Positions 48,378-56,944 of a stretch of DNA of 64,000 nt are shown here, in pieces (within the stretch, counting starts at the first letter, position 1; each line of letters opens with the position of its first letter). The notes beneath the pieces were generated by a model. It saw nothing but the letters and a program-made list of their open reading frames with translations, was not told where the DNA came from and ran no database searches. The DNA comes from Methanofollis liminatans DSM 4140. Lineage in GTDB: Archaea > Halobacteriota > Methanomicrobia > Methanomicrobiales > Methanofollaceae. The stretch covers positions 2,196,967-2,260,966 of the forward strand of contig NZ_CM001555.1 of the NCBI RefSeq assembly GCF_000275865.1. The letters run 5' to 3'. Made by a program: the position numbers and the translations under genes.

Positions 48378-49526
48378 ATGATGAGCGAACGGGCAGGGAC
48401 CCTTGTCCCGCAAAAAGGGGGGTACGCAGCATTCGTCCCGAAACCGCTGCCGCCGGAAGACCTGGACCTCGACGAGGGGCTGCTCCTCCTGCTCTCGAAG
48501 GCCGACACCGCCCTTGCGCGGCTCGACGGCGTGATCCAGGTGCTCCCGAACCCGGACCTGTTCGTCGCGATGTACATCAAGAAAGAGGCCCTGCTCAGTT
48601 CGCAGATCGAGGGGACACAGGCGTCGCTGCGCGGCGTGCTGGAGTTTGAAGCCGACCTGAAGCCCGAAGAGGACATCAACGAAGTCCGTGAAGTCGTCAA
48701 CTACATCAAGGCGATGGGGCATGGGATGGAGAAACTGGAGTTTTCAGAGTTTTCAATCGACCTTCTGAACGAGATCCACCGGTTTCTGATCCAGGGGACC
48801 AGAGGCGGATATAAAAGGCCCGGCACGATCAGAGCGGAACAGAACTGGATCGGCACCGCGGGCACACCCATACAGGACGCAGTGTATGTCCCGCCGCCGC
48901 CTGAGATGGTGCCGGCGTTGATGCGCAACCTCGAACGCTTCATCCAGCAGCCGGACAGGATCCCTCTGCTGATAAAAGCCGCCCTGATCCATGCGCAGTT
49001 TGAGTCCGTTCACCCCTATCTCGACGGAAACGGCCGTATGGGAAGGCTCCTGATCACGTTCTTTCTCTATTACAAGGGCATGCTCTCGAAACCGCTCCTC
49101 TACCTGAGTTTCTACCTGAAAAAACACCAGCAGGAATACTACCGGATCCTCAACGATATCAGGTACAGCGGGGACTGGGAAACGTGGATCGCCTTTTTCC
49201 TCAGGGGCGTGATCGAGACCTCCACCAACTCCGTCGAAACGGCGAAAAAGATCATCGGTCTCAGGTCAGACCTGGTAAATACCCTCCTGGAAAAGAATAT
49301 CGGCGGCGTTGTCGCCCTTAAATTCATCGACGTGCTCTTTGAAACGCCGTTGATAACGGTTTCACGGGCGGCCGAGGCCCTCGATATCAGCCGCCAGAGT
49401 GCAAACGCCCTGGTGAAAAAGTTTGAAGATGCCGGGATCCTGGTCGAGATCACGGGGAATCAGCGATATAAGAGGTACATCTTCAGCGATTATCTGCGCA
49501 TTGTTCAGGAGGGGACGTACAGGTAG
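48378..49526 (+). CDS. Fic-family AMPylator with N-terminal inhibition motif and C-terminal HTH
   Basis: A 382-residue protein. Fic_N with the inhibitory helix S-S-Q-I-E-G near residue 75 precedes the Fic core H-P-Y-L-D-G-N-G-R-M-G-R near residues 211-222, an intact catalytic loop. A C-terminal winged helix (about 300-382, V-S-R-A-A-E-A-L-D-I-S-R-Q-S-A-N-A-L) could bind the tandem repeats upstream. It may add AMP to a host target. The ATG at 48378 or 48381 follows GGGAG; an upstream frame extends only into promoter DNA. Confidence 0.92.
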   Translation: MMSERAGTLVPQKGGYAAFVPKPLPPEDLDLDEGLLLLLSKADTALARLDGVIQVLPNPDLFVAMYIKKEALLSSQIEGTQASLRGVLEFEADLKPEEDINEVREVVNYIKAMGHGMEKLEFSEFSIDLLNEIHRFLIQGTRGGYKRPGTIRAEQNWIGTAGTPIQDAVYVPPPPEMVPALMRNLERFIQQPDRIPLLIKAALIHAQFESVHPYLDGNGRMGRLLITFFLYYKGMLSKPLLYLSFYLKKHQQEYYRILNDIRYSGDWETWIAFFLRGVIETSTNSVETAKKIIGLRSDLVNTLLEKNIGGVVALKFIDVLFETPLITVSRAAEALDISRQSANALVKKFEDAGILVEITGNQRYKRYIFSDYLRIVQEGTYR

Positions 49527-49550
49527 GCGTCGCCTCCTGATCCCCTTCAC

Positions 49551-50222
49551 TCACGCCGTTTTCTCCACCTTATACCGCAGGTGCACCCGCCCGCCCCCCA
49601 CCGCCGTCGCCCCGATCAGTTCCAGCCCGACCGGGCGGTCCACCGACGCAAAGATCCGCGTATGCCCCGCCCCCGCCACCACCGGGGTGACTACCAGGCT
49701 GATCTCGTCGGCGGCCCCGGCCCTGACCAGGGCGTCGGTCAGCCCGGCCCCGCTGTCCGAGACGATCCGGGCGAACCCGAACCGTTCCTCGAGTTCCCGC
49801 ACCGCCGCCGCCAGGTCCACCCGATCGGCCCCGCAGACGACGAACGGGTACTCCCGCTCCTCAAGGTACGCGAGGTAGCCCTCGGGCGTCGTCTCGGAGA
49901 CGAGCACCACGACGTCCTTGAGATGCTCCATCCCCCGGTAGAAGTGGAGCAGCCCGTTCAGCGTTCCCCGACTGTCCACGAAGACCCCGACCGGGCGGGG
50001 GTCGTCGGGACGCACCGCCGGGCGTTTGCGCTCGTCCGGGGTCTCGGGCCGGGTGATATCCATAAAGGTCTCGATCCCGGTGCGCGCCGTCGTCGAGCCC
50101 ACCAGGAGGGCGTCAGGGTGCAGGGAGAGGAGGAGTTCGTAGTGCAGCCCGATATCGATCTCGAATCCGGTGAAGGCGTTGTCCAGGCTGACCGTGGTGT
50201 GGATGATCGTCCGCGGAGACAT
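49551..50222 (-). CDS. RibD-C-domain reductase (DHFR-like, riboflavin pathway type)
   Basis: A 223-residue dihydrofolate-reductase-fold protein. It begins I-I-H-T-T-V-S-L-D-N-A-F-T-G-F, has G-S-T-T-A-R-T-G near residue 42, V-D-S-R-G and a C-terminal V-V-T-P-V-V-A-G-A-G segment. This is the family of the archaeal 2,5-diamino-6-ribosylamino-pyrimidinone 5'-phosphate reductase (RIB7/ArfC). Whether it is the housekeeping riboflavin and F420 enzyme or a paralogue is uncertain. Confidence 0.8.
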   Translation of the reverse strand: MSPRTIIHTTVSLDNAFTGFEIDIGLHYELLLSLHPDALLVGSTTARTGIETFMDITRPETPDERKRPAVRPDDPRPVGVFVDSRGTLNGLLHFYRGMEHLKDVVVLVSETTPEGYLAYLEEREYPFVVCGADRVDLAAAVRELEERFGFARIVSDSGAGLTDALVRAGAADEISLVVTPVVAGAGHTRIFASVDRPVGLELIGATAVGGGRVHLRYKVEKTA

Positions 50223-50239
50223 GGAGGAAGATAGGGGCC

Positions 50240-50547
50240 TGTCCTATTAAACCCCACGAACTGCTTTGTTTTCGTGCCCGGGGGATCTTACCCTGATGAA
50301 TCCTGCACCCCTCACAACCGAAACGAGGTGCCCGACCGTGAAGATAATATTTACTCTGGACACAGTTCAGATGATGAGGAAATATCAGATGACGCCAGAT
50401 CTTCTCCGACGTCCCATGCACCCTGCAGCAGGTGAGGAGATCGATCCCGACATCAAGACGTTTTTCCCTCAGAACAAATTCGATCTGATCGGTGAACCAG
50501 GGATACTGAATTCTCAACGCAAGCTGGAAGAACTCCATCTCGATCAA
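50240..50547 (-). pseudogene. ISL3-family transposase N-terminal remnant
   Basis: The minus frame A-L-R-I-Q-Y-P-W-F-T-D-Q-I-E-F is followed by R-L-D-V-G-I-D-L, K-I-W-R-H-L-I-F-P-H and Y-L-H-G-R-A-P-R-F-G-C-E-G-C. This follows the N-terminal domain of ISL3 transposases (W-R-H-L-x-F followed by the H-x-R-x-P-R-x-x-C zinc region). The zinc-ribbon cysteine pair is partly lost and the frame runs into antisense of the RibD gene, so only about 100 residues remain. Confidence 0.6.
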
Positions 50548-50673
50548 GTGCCTTCAGATGGAGTAGATGGACTAAAACAGCGTATATTGATGTTGGAACC
50601 TTAAAATGCAGTGTGGAGCGATCTAATTTACCTTTAGGACTCATATCATAGCATAAAACACGTTAAGATTCTA

Positions 50674-53271
50674 ATGCCGCATATCGAGACCATCCACAAA
50701 ACCTGTTTCGTCTGCCATAAATCATCGGAGCAGAATAAAATCGCATCTCCGGTGCATCCAGGTACAGCCGGACCGTCGGGAATAGTGGAACTTGAAGGTC
50801 GCCCGGAGGAACTGACAGAGATCGTTCTGAGAAACTGCCTTGAAGTCTGTCCGCACTGTGGATACATCGCTGAAGACATCGGGGAGAAAACATCGATCAC
50901 CGGAGACGACCTGCAATCCCCCGACTACCGCCGTCTCCAGAATCCGGAAATCCCCACGTCTCCCTCCCTCTACCTGCGTGCCGCACTCGTCCGGCTGGCG
51001 GAAAACAACCCGGAAAAAGCCGTAGAGTATTATATCTCCGCCGCATGGTGCGCTGACGACCTGGCCAACCCCGAGTTAGCCGTTTCCTGCCGGAGAAAAG
51101 CCCTGTCCCTGATATGTGCCGAGACCAAAACATTTGCCAACATCCCCCCGGAAAAATGGGTTCAGGTCCTGGATACCCTGCGGCGGTGCGGGGATTTCGA
51201 CAGCGTGATCGCTCACTGTACCGGTCTTCTGGCTATTGCCGACCCGGCACTGCAGCAGGAACTCGAGTACGAACGCTTCTGCGCGAAACAGATGGACAAT
51301 ACACCGCATACCAATCTTGATGCCGCAAACAGCAGTCGATACGGATCCAGGCCGCAAAATGCCGGGGACGAGTTCACCATCGACGGCAAATCCTACTCAG
51401 TCAAAGACGACTGTTGTGGCAGGGGATGGACCTGGGTTGCAGAAACACGCACCCTTGTCCTCTCCAACTATCACGGCGGGGCAATTCATGCAACCGGAGA
51501 CATCACCATCCGGCTCGAACAGATCGACAACCAGATCGACAGTGCCCACGGGCCGGGTATTCACATTCACCAGGGAAACCTGAAACTCTCAGGTGCAATG
51601 TTTTTGTCCATTAACGGGGATGAAGGGGGGATTTTTGTTGATGAAGGCACATTGGAAATAGCGGGTGCTTTCCTTAAAATCCGGACAAAAGAGTACGGGA
51701 TCTTTGCCTCGGGAACTATCACCTTCACGGACTGTTGCGTCATTGACGTCCGTTCAAACACGACGGCAATCAAATCGGTGTCGGGTGGATTGAATGCATC
51801 CAAGCCCGTCCTGAAAATCTTTGGAATGAATGCAGGAATCGACATTGTGGGAGATTTGAACCAGACTGAAGGTATTCAGCATATCGAGAGTCCCAACGGC
51901 TGCGGAATTCTGAGTCGCCACGGTTCTCTTGCACTCACTGGCTGTGATATTGACTTCATCTGCGGGGATACCTGCATCTGCCTCGAAAATGGCAGTCTCT
52001 CCACCAGAATGATGCACGGCACCCTGAATGGAACCTCCTGCGTGCAGGTAAACGGTTCGTGCAGTATTATTGGTAGCAATATAACTGTCTCCGGGGAGGA
52101 CTGCGGACTTTTTGTATCCGGAGATATGGAAATTTCTTATTCTAAATGCGAATCTTCCGGAAAAAATGCCATCGCTGTTGAAGGAAACCTGCACATTCAA
52201 AATGTGAACATCTCTGCATCAGGAGGAATGGGGATCTCTGTTGGTGGCGATATGAAATGTGCCGGAGGGATCCTGAAGCTTCAAGGAGATACGGCAATGC
52301 AGATCTCAGGGAATGCAGAAATCTCCAACGGCCTGATTATGGGAGTCGGCAAAATCAGTGGTATTGTGGTGAATGGTTCCTATTACCAGTCCGGGGGAGA
52401 TGTTTCTTTCTCCGGGGAGGCGCAGGACGGCATGTGGATTTCCGGAAAAGAGATGAGAATAACCGACGGAGGATCCCTCACGGCATCAGGCCGGAAAAGC
52501 GGACTGGATGTAGAAGGAGATGTAACACTGGAGAATGTTCCTCTCCTTTCCGCTTCTGGCAATATCGGATTTACCTGTACGTCGCTGAAAATTAAAAGCG
52601 GGAATATTAAAGTTACCGGTGAGGAAATCGGTCTTTCTGTGAGGGGCGGCAATCTTATTTTCGGTGACACGGTAACGGTGAATGCAACCGGCAATGTGGG
52701 GATATATACGACAAAGGATATCGGTATTCATGGAAGTGCTTCAATTCAGGTTACCGGGCAGTTTGCCGGGATTATTCTGGAGAGTGGCAATCTGATGATT
52801 ACCGATGGTGCAATAGATATATTTGGAGATGAATTCGGGATATTGCTCCAGTCAGGGTCAATGGAGGTTTTTGCCGGGATTATTGGCATTACCAATTCAA
52901 GGATGACGGATTCAGGAGGCTGCGGTATTGCTGTTGAGAAAGGAAATCTGGCTGCAGGAAGTATAATGACGATTAACGGTGAGAGTTACGCGATATCAGT
53001 ACCCTGCGGAGAGATTTTCATGAGACGAGGGATGATCGAGGCTTACGGTTTCCGGGCAGGTATTACGGGGAAATCCCTGACACTGAAAGATGTAGCACTT
53101 ACTGCCTACGGAAAGACAGAGGGAGCGGTTGTTCTCACCGGGCGTGAGCCCTGGAATGATGAAGGACTCGTTGTTCTGGCAGGAAAATCTACCCGGACCG
53201 CGAATGAGGCGGTTTATTCCGGACAGAAATTCGTCCATGCCTATACGGTTCATCCCCCTGATGCACCGTGA
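50674..53271 (+). CDS. DUF2225-like zinc domain fused to a long beta-helix
   Basis: An 865-residue protein without signal peptide. Residues 1-190 match a DUF2225-like domain: C-F-V-C near residue 11, V-E-L-E-G-R-P near 39, C-P-H-C-G-Y near 59 and a TPR-like A-A-L-V-R-L-A-E segment. From about 215 on come some 22 turns of 20-24 residues with G-D/N-L-x-I-x-G-x-x-I-x-x-x-G and G-I-x-V-x-x-G, a right-handed beta-helix like the Cthe_2159 carbohydrate-binding fold. Lower GC than its neighbours. Function unknown. Confidence 0.78.
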   Translation: MPHIETIHKTCFVCHKSSEQNKIASPVHPGTAGPSGIVELEGRPEELTEIVLRNCLEVCPHCGYIAEDIGEKTSITGDDLQSPDYRRLQNPEIPTSPSLYLRAALVRLAENNPEKAVEYYISAAWCADDLANPELAVSCRRKALSLICAETKTFANIPPEKWVQVLDTLRRCGDFDSVIAHCTGLLAIADPALQQELEYERFCAKQMDNTPHTNLDAANSSRYGSRPQNAGDEFTIDGKSYSVKDDCCGRGWTWVAETRTLVLSNYHGGAIHATGDITIRLEQIDNQIDSAHGPGIHIHQGNLKLSGAMFLSINGDEGGIFVDEGTLEIAGAFLKIRTKEYGIFASGTITFTDCCVIDVRSNTTAIKSVSGGLNASKPVLKIFGMNAGIDIVGDLNQTEGIQHIESPNGCGILSRHGSLALTGCDIDFICGDTCICLENGSLSTRMMHGTLNGTSCVQVNGSCSIIGSNITVSGEDCGLFVSGDMEISYSKCESSGKNAIAVEGNLHIQNVNISASGGMGISVGGDMKCAGGILKLQGDTAMQISGNAEISNGLIMGVGKISGIVVNGSYYQSGGDVSFSGEAQDGMWISGKEMRITDGGSLTASGRKSGLDVEGDVTLENVPLLSASGNIGFTCTSLKIKSGNIKVTGEEIGLSVRGGNLIFGDTVTVNATGNVGIYTTKDIGIHGSASIQVTGQFAGIILESGNLMITDGAIDIFGDEFGILLQSGSMEVFAGIIGITNSRMTDSGGCGIAVEKGNLAAGSIMTINGESYAISVPCGEIFMRRGMIEAYGFRAGITGKSLTLKDVALTAYGKTEGAVVLTGREPWNDEGLVVLAGKSTRTANEAVYSGQKFVHAYTVHPPDAP

Positions 53272-53370
53272 GGCATCGTATGGGGAACGAGCGTCGCTCT
53301 TCGTACCTGTTATTTGATCTCTTCTCTCTGGCAGATGCTCTATTCATCACGCCGCCCGGTTGCATGCATT

Positions 53371-53640
53371 CTAAGATGATGAGAACTGCCGCGGGTCTTT
53401 GCTCCTGAGCCCTCCGGAAAAGGTATTTCCAGAGGCGACACGCGGCCGATAATCATTCCGATGCCCCCGGTATCTCCTGCCGTCACAGGCACTTTCTACC
53501 GGCACTTCAGGTTTTTGCGGTGCCGGGTCTGCGTATGGGCCTTGCACGATCAGCCCCGTTAAGATGCGGTCATACCCTCCCGCACCTATTGACCTGGGCT
53601 TCTCGCCCTGCCCATTTACCCCGCAAGATAAAAAAGAAAA
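53371..53640 (-). pseudogene. Possible transposase C-terminal remnant (TnpB-like)
   Basis: A 550-base gap between the beta-helix and membrane-protein genes. The minus frame has D-R-I-L-T-G-L-I; adding one base gives D-R-x-L-N-G-A-D-R, like the D-R-D-x-N-A-A motif of IS200/IS605 TnpB, followed by P-E-V-P-V-E and a Ser/Gly-rich tail as in TnpB ends. Weak evidence. Confidence 0.3.
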
Positions 53641-53833
53641 ATATTTGATGGGGGAAATGGAACGGTAACGTAAGAGGTATATATCTACCATTTTATGATT
53701 TTATCTGGTTTTTACGAATATTATGGGCATTGCAGAATAAATCAAAATTTTCGGAATGCGTGCATGAAAATTCTGCAAAAAAACTCGAACATTCTGAAAG
53801 CCCGATAAAAATGCTGCGATTGAGGGGTAAAAT

Positions 53834-55036
53834 ATGAAACTATTCGAAGAGACGAACATTCACCGGGAGGTGATTTTTATTCTGGCCGTTGGCCTGATCA
53901 TGCTCGTCATCGGTGCCGTGCTGTTTTCGGTCGCCGCAGGAGCATTGCCCTACTACAGGGACGGGGTGTACGGTCTCCTTCTGGTTATGTTCGGCCTGCA
54001 GCTGCAAACGATAGAAAAAATTCCGTTCGGGTCCGTGCAGAGATCAGGGCAGCTCCGTATTCCAGGGATCATCATCACCCTGATAGGTATTGTCACCTGT
54101 TTTATTCCGGGCATTTTTGGCGACGTCCCGAAGTTCCTGGTGATGATCGCCTTCGGAGCGGGCGGGATTCTGCTGCTTTTGCAGATGTTTTTTGCACATG
54201 AGACATCCCGGTTCTGGAAAACACCGGGTGGCGGGGTGACCGCGCACCTTACCGTCAACTGTGCTGCAGCCTCCGTTCTGGAGATGCTGATTGCAGCGTT
54301 GATCGCAGTGCAGATTTACCTGCCTGCCCTCCTTTCAACCGAACTTCTGGCGGTTGCCGCTCTGCTCTTCGGCAGTGCCCTGTTCTATCTTGCTTTTGTT
54401 CTGCAGAAGGTGTATTCGCTCCACGCCGAACCCGGGATATCCACAAACACTACTGGCATGTCCCCTGGTACCGTCATGGGAATGCAGTTTGGTTTCTACA
54501 TGCTGATCTTCGGCTGCCTGCTGGTTCCGGTGTACCTCGGGTTACTGCCGTATGCTCTGAGCGCCATGCATGGTACCCTGATAGTGCTGCTTGGCGTTCA
54601 GGCGCTGGTCAGCGGCGTTATGATGACGTTCTCGTTCAAACGCAATTGGATTTTCTTCCTTGTGGGGATGGTGTTTGTTGCGGTCGGTGCGTTCGCCATC
54701 ATTGTTCCTGACACGATTGTTGAGTTTCTTGTTATCTTTATCGGCGTTTTCCTCATTTTCGCAGGACTTTATCTCCTCTCCACCCTGATCAGGCCGAAAC
54801 CGAAGTCGGAGGACCCCGCCAAAAAACTGGAAGGAAAAGATCTTCTGCTGGTGCTGGTGCTGCTTGCCCTGGCACTGCTTATTGTCATCATGATGATTCT
54901 CCTCGGCGTGTCAATGCTGATCGAAAACCTGGTTCCGGGTATTTTTATTGTCATTATTCTGGTATGCTTCGGATTGATACAGTTCGCTCTGCTCTATGTC
55001 CAGTCAATCGTAGAGAGGAAACATCTTCTCGGATAA
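53834..55036 (+). CDS. Polytopic membrane protein, 400 residues (paralogue of 61612/62214 genes)
   Basis: About eleven hydrophobic helices. The N-terminal 135 residues carry G-A-L-P-Y-Y-R-D-G-V-Y-G-L-L-L-V, then K-I-P-F-G-S-V-Q-R-S-G and C-F-I-P-G-I-F-G, motifs shared with the two membrane genes at 61612-62864. The second half (about 215-400) is related but diverged and ends K-H-L-L-G. No known family. It lies in the low-GC island and may act with the beta-helix protein upstream, though a scar separates them. Confidence 0.8.
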   Translation: MKLFEETNIHREVIFILAVGLIMLVIGAVLFSVAAGALPYYRDGVYGLLLVMFGLQLQTIEKIPFGSVQRSGQLRIPGIIITLIGIVTCFIPGIFGDVPKFLVMIAFGAGGILLLLQMFFAHETSRFWKTPGGGVTAHLTVNCAAASVLEMLIAALIAVQIYLPALLSTELLAVAALLFGSALFYLAFVLQKVYSLHAEPGISTNTTGMSPGTVMGMQFGFYMLIFGCLLVPVYLGLLPYALSAMHGTLIVLLGVQALVSGVMMTFSFKRNWIFFLVGMVFVAVGAFAIIVPDTIVEFLVIFIGVFLIFAGLYLLSTLIRPKPKSEDPAKKLEGKDLLLVLVLLALALLIVIMMILLGVSMLIENLVPGIFIVIILVCFGLIQFALLYVQSIVERKHLLG

Positions 55037-55101
55037 GACCGGCGAACTGCCCCGCCCCTGTTTTGGCGAGGTTTCACGGCCGTCATGGACCGTTGCGTGC
55101 A

Positions 55102-55236
55102 TCACGGGGATGTAATGTGGGGCGCCATCTCCACGGGCTCAAAGGGTCGCTCGATCCCCACGCGACGAATATTCGCTGCGGCGTTGTAATCCTGCTCGGC
55201 AGCAATACCGTGGGGCGGGCACTCCTGAACTCTTTT
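55102..55236 (-). pseudogene. IS200/IS605 TnpB C-terminal remnant
   Basis: The minus frame ends C-P-P-H-G-I-A-A-E-Q-D-Y-N-A-A-A-N-I-R-R-V-G-I then E-R-P-F-E-P-V-E. This is the last part of TnpB (C-P-x-C-G ... D-x-N-A-A-x-N-I ... V-E). The zinc cysteine after C-P-P-H is lost and nothing upstream belongs to TnpB. Confidence 0.7.
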
Positions 55237-55640
55237 TGGAAGAGTCTTTTTTTTACAATTGTTCAGGATATCCCGGACCTTTTCATCGAGATCATTTCCC
55301 GGATCCTTCCGGTCGAAACATCCTGCAGATAGGGCTCGGAGATAGCGCCAGAAAATCCCTGTCTCGAGGGGAACTCCCGGAACCGCGGCTTCTGGAGAGC
55401 GGCACCCGCGTGCCGGGTCTTCAGGGATCGGTTCCTGTAGCCGTTTCGGTATGCCGTACGCGCATCGGTTCGTTCGTACTGCCCGGCTCCCGCCTGCCGG
55501 CGTGCATCTGCGGGCATCGCCCGGTTGAGGAACCGGGTTGTGGGGTTCTTCACGCCGGTACCGGTATCGGAAAGACGACCTTCGATACATGATAATGGGC
55601 CCCGCGGCCCTGGTTCTCCCGGGTCCAAACGTAGGTTGGA
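55237..55640 (-). pseudogene. IS256-family (mutator) transposase remnant, frameshifted
   Basis: In one minus frame: Y-E-R-T-D-A-R-T-A-Y-R-N-G-Y-R-N-R-S-L-K-T-R, then P-Y-L-Q-D-V-S-T-G-R-I-R-E-M. In the next frame: P-G-V-P-L-E-T-G. These follow the N-terminal region of IS256 transposases (Y-E-R-T...Y-R-N-G-Y...L-K-T-R, Q-G-V-S-T-R) but in broken frames and without the catalytic DDE part. Confidence 0.7.
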
Positions 55641-55694
55641 TTCATGGCGGGGCCACATTTTATATGATATTCCCTTTCAAACCAACAATTATTT

Positions 55695-55714
55695 ATAGTA
55701 TTATTTTATACTAT
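55695..55714. promoter_or_regulatory. Inverted repeat ATAGTAT-N6-ATACTAT
   Basis: Perfect seven-base arms in AT-rich DNA just upstream of the TPR gene, overlapping TATA-like sequence. Candidate operator. Confidence 0.5.
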
Positions 55715-55752
55715 GAGAAAATATTAAGTATCATTACGTTGAGCTAAATACT

Positions 55753-56094
55753 ATGGCGAAATACCGGGAGCGAAACCCCTTCGCGGAGATTACGCTGCAG
55801 GAAGCGAACGAAATGAAGTATCGCAACGACTATGCGAACGCTATCGAGATCTACGATCAGGTTCTTGAGATCGACCCCCAGAATGCCAGGGCGTTCCACT
55901 CAAAGGGGAATGCAATGGATCTGCTTGGCAGATATGAGGAAGCAATTTCATGCTACGAATCGGCCCTCACATGCGATCCGAACAACGCAGAAACCCTGTA
56001 TAACAAAGGGGTAACCCTCTGTAAGATCGGGCGCCAGAGCGAGGGTGTCGAGTGCATCGAGCAGGGAGTGTCCATCTCGTTCGGAAATCAGTAA
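55753..56094 (+). CDS. TPR-repeat protein, 113 residues
   Basis: Two full tetratricopeptide repeats (about 20-53 and 54-87), with N-A-R-A-F-H-S-K-G-N-A-M-D-L-L-G-R-Y-E and N-A-E-T-L-Y-N-K-G as the canonical helices. A protein-protein interaction module without an attached domain. The promoter is AT-rich with the inverted repeat at 55695. Between 56095 and 56283 I see no gene. Confidence 0.85.
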   Translation: MAKYRERNPFAEITLQEANEMKYRNDYANAIEIYDQVLEIDPQNARAFHSKGNAMDLLGRYEEAISCYESALTCDPNNAETLYNKGVTLCKIGRQSEGVECIEQGVSISFGNQ

Positions 56095-56283
56095 AACCAC
56101 AGGTTCTGCCTCTCGAACCGGGGCCTAAACCTGAAAAAATGTGTGACTCGTATCTCAGGAGAGATAGGGGATAGTTATCTATTTTTCCAATCGACGGAAT
56201 CGGGGACCGTCGTCTCGAAGCGTATCGACCGTTGAAGATATCCGCCGCTTTTCATCCCACGCCTTTTTCGCACTCGTGCACCA

Positions 56284-56937
56284 TCACGCCAGCCCGACCG
56301 CCGTCCGGTGCATGATATCGGCCGTGTTCCGCAGCGCCCGCCCGGCGTCCCTGAGGTGGTGGTAGACCTCCCGTTTTCGCAGGGCCGCCATCGCGTCGTT
56401 CGTGTGCAGCAGGTCGGCCATGCCCATGATGTAGATGTCCTCGATCCGGTGTATCGCCGCGCGGGCCAGCCTGATCTGCTCCTCCAGTTCGGCGTTGTTC
56501 CGGTTCATCACCTTAACGCCGGCGGCGACACAGGCTGTTCCGGCGAGCAGGGCGTCGGCCATCCCGGCGATCGGGCCGTCGGGCTCAACACCGAATGCGT
56601 ACATCTCCCGCGCCGTCTCGCCGGCGTAGTTCAGGATATAGTCGATCTGCCGCGAGATGCTGTAGATGTCCTGCCGGTCGAAGGGGGTGGAGAAGGAGGT
56701 GATCAGCTTCTCCTCCAGGTCGTGGCGCATCCGGTCTGCCTCCCCCTCCAGCTCCTCCAGTTTCGCCGGGTTCTGGAGGGGACGGGTCTGCAGCCAGTTC
56801 ACGAACGTCTGCACGCCCACCTGGATATGGCCCGCCTGATCGGCAAGCATTCCCTCGAAATCATATTCCCTCGGGAAGATGGAGCCGAAGATGTCCAGCC
56901 GCCTTTTTTTTCCCTGCTCTTTTGATGGATCTCCCAT
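56284..56937 (-). CDS. DUF47 PhoU-like phosphate transport regulator
   Basis: A 217-residue all-helical DUF47 protein with the E/D-x-x-x-D motifs of PhoU-type proteins (E-G-E-A-D-R-M-R-H-D near residue 64 and the matching R-I-E-D-I-Y-I-M-G-M-A-D near 168). These bind metal ions and regulate Pit transporters. It lies eight bases after the phosphate transporter stop on the same strand, so it is the partner of that transporter. Confidence 0.92.
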   Translation of the reverse strand: MGDPSKEQGKKRRLDIFGSIFPREYDFEGMLADQAGHIQVGVQTFVNWLQTRPLQNPAKLEELEGEADRMRHDLEEKLITSFSTPFDRQDIYSISRQIDYILNYAGETAREMYAFGVEPDGPIAGMADALLAGTACVAAGVKVMNRNNAELEEQIRLARAAIHRIEDIYIMGMADLLHTNDAMAALRKREVYHHLRDAGRALRNTADIMHRTAVGLA

Positions 56938-56944
56938 GACACGA

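Noticed and set aside
50266-50604. A 112-codon plus frame
   Set aside because: It lies opposite the ISL3 transposase remnant, whose minus-strand reading has specific transposase motifs.
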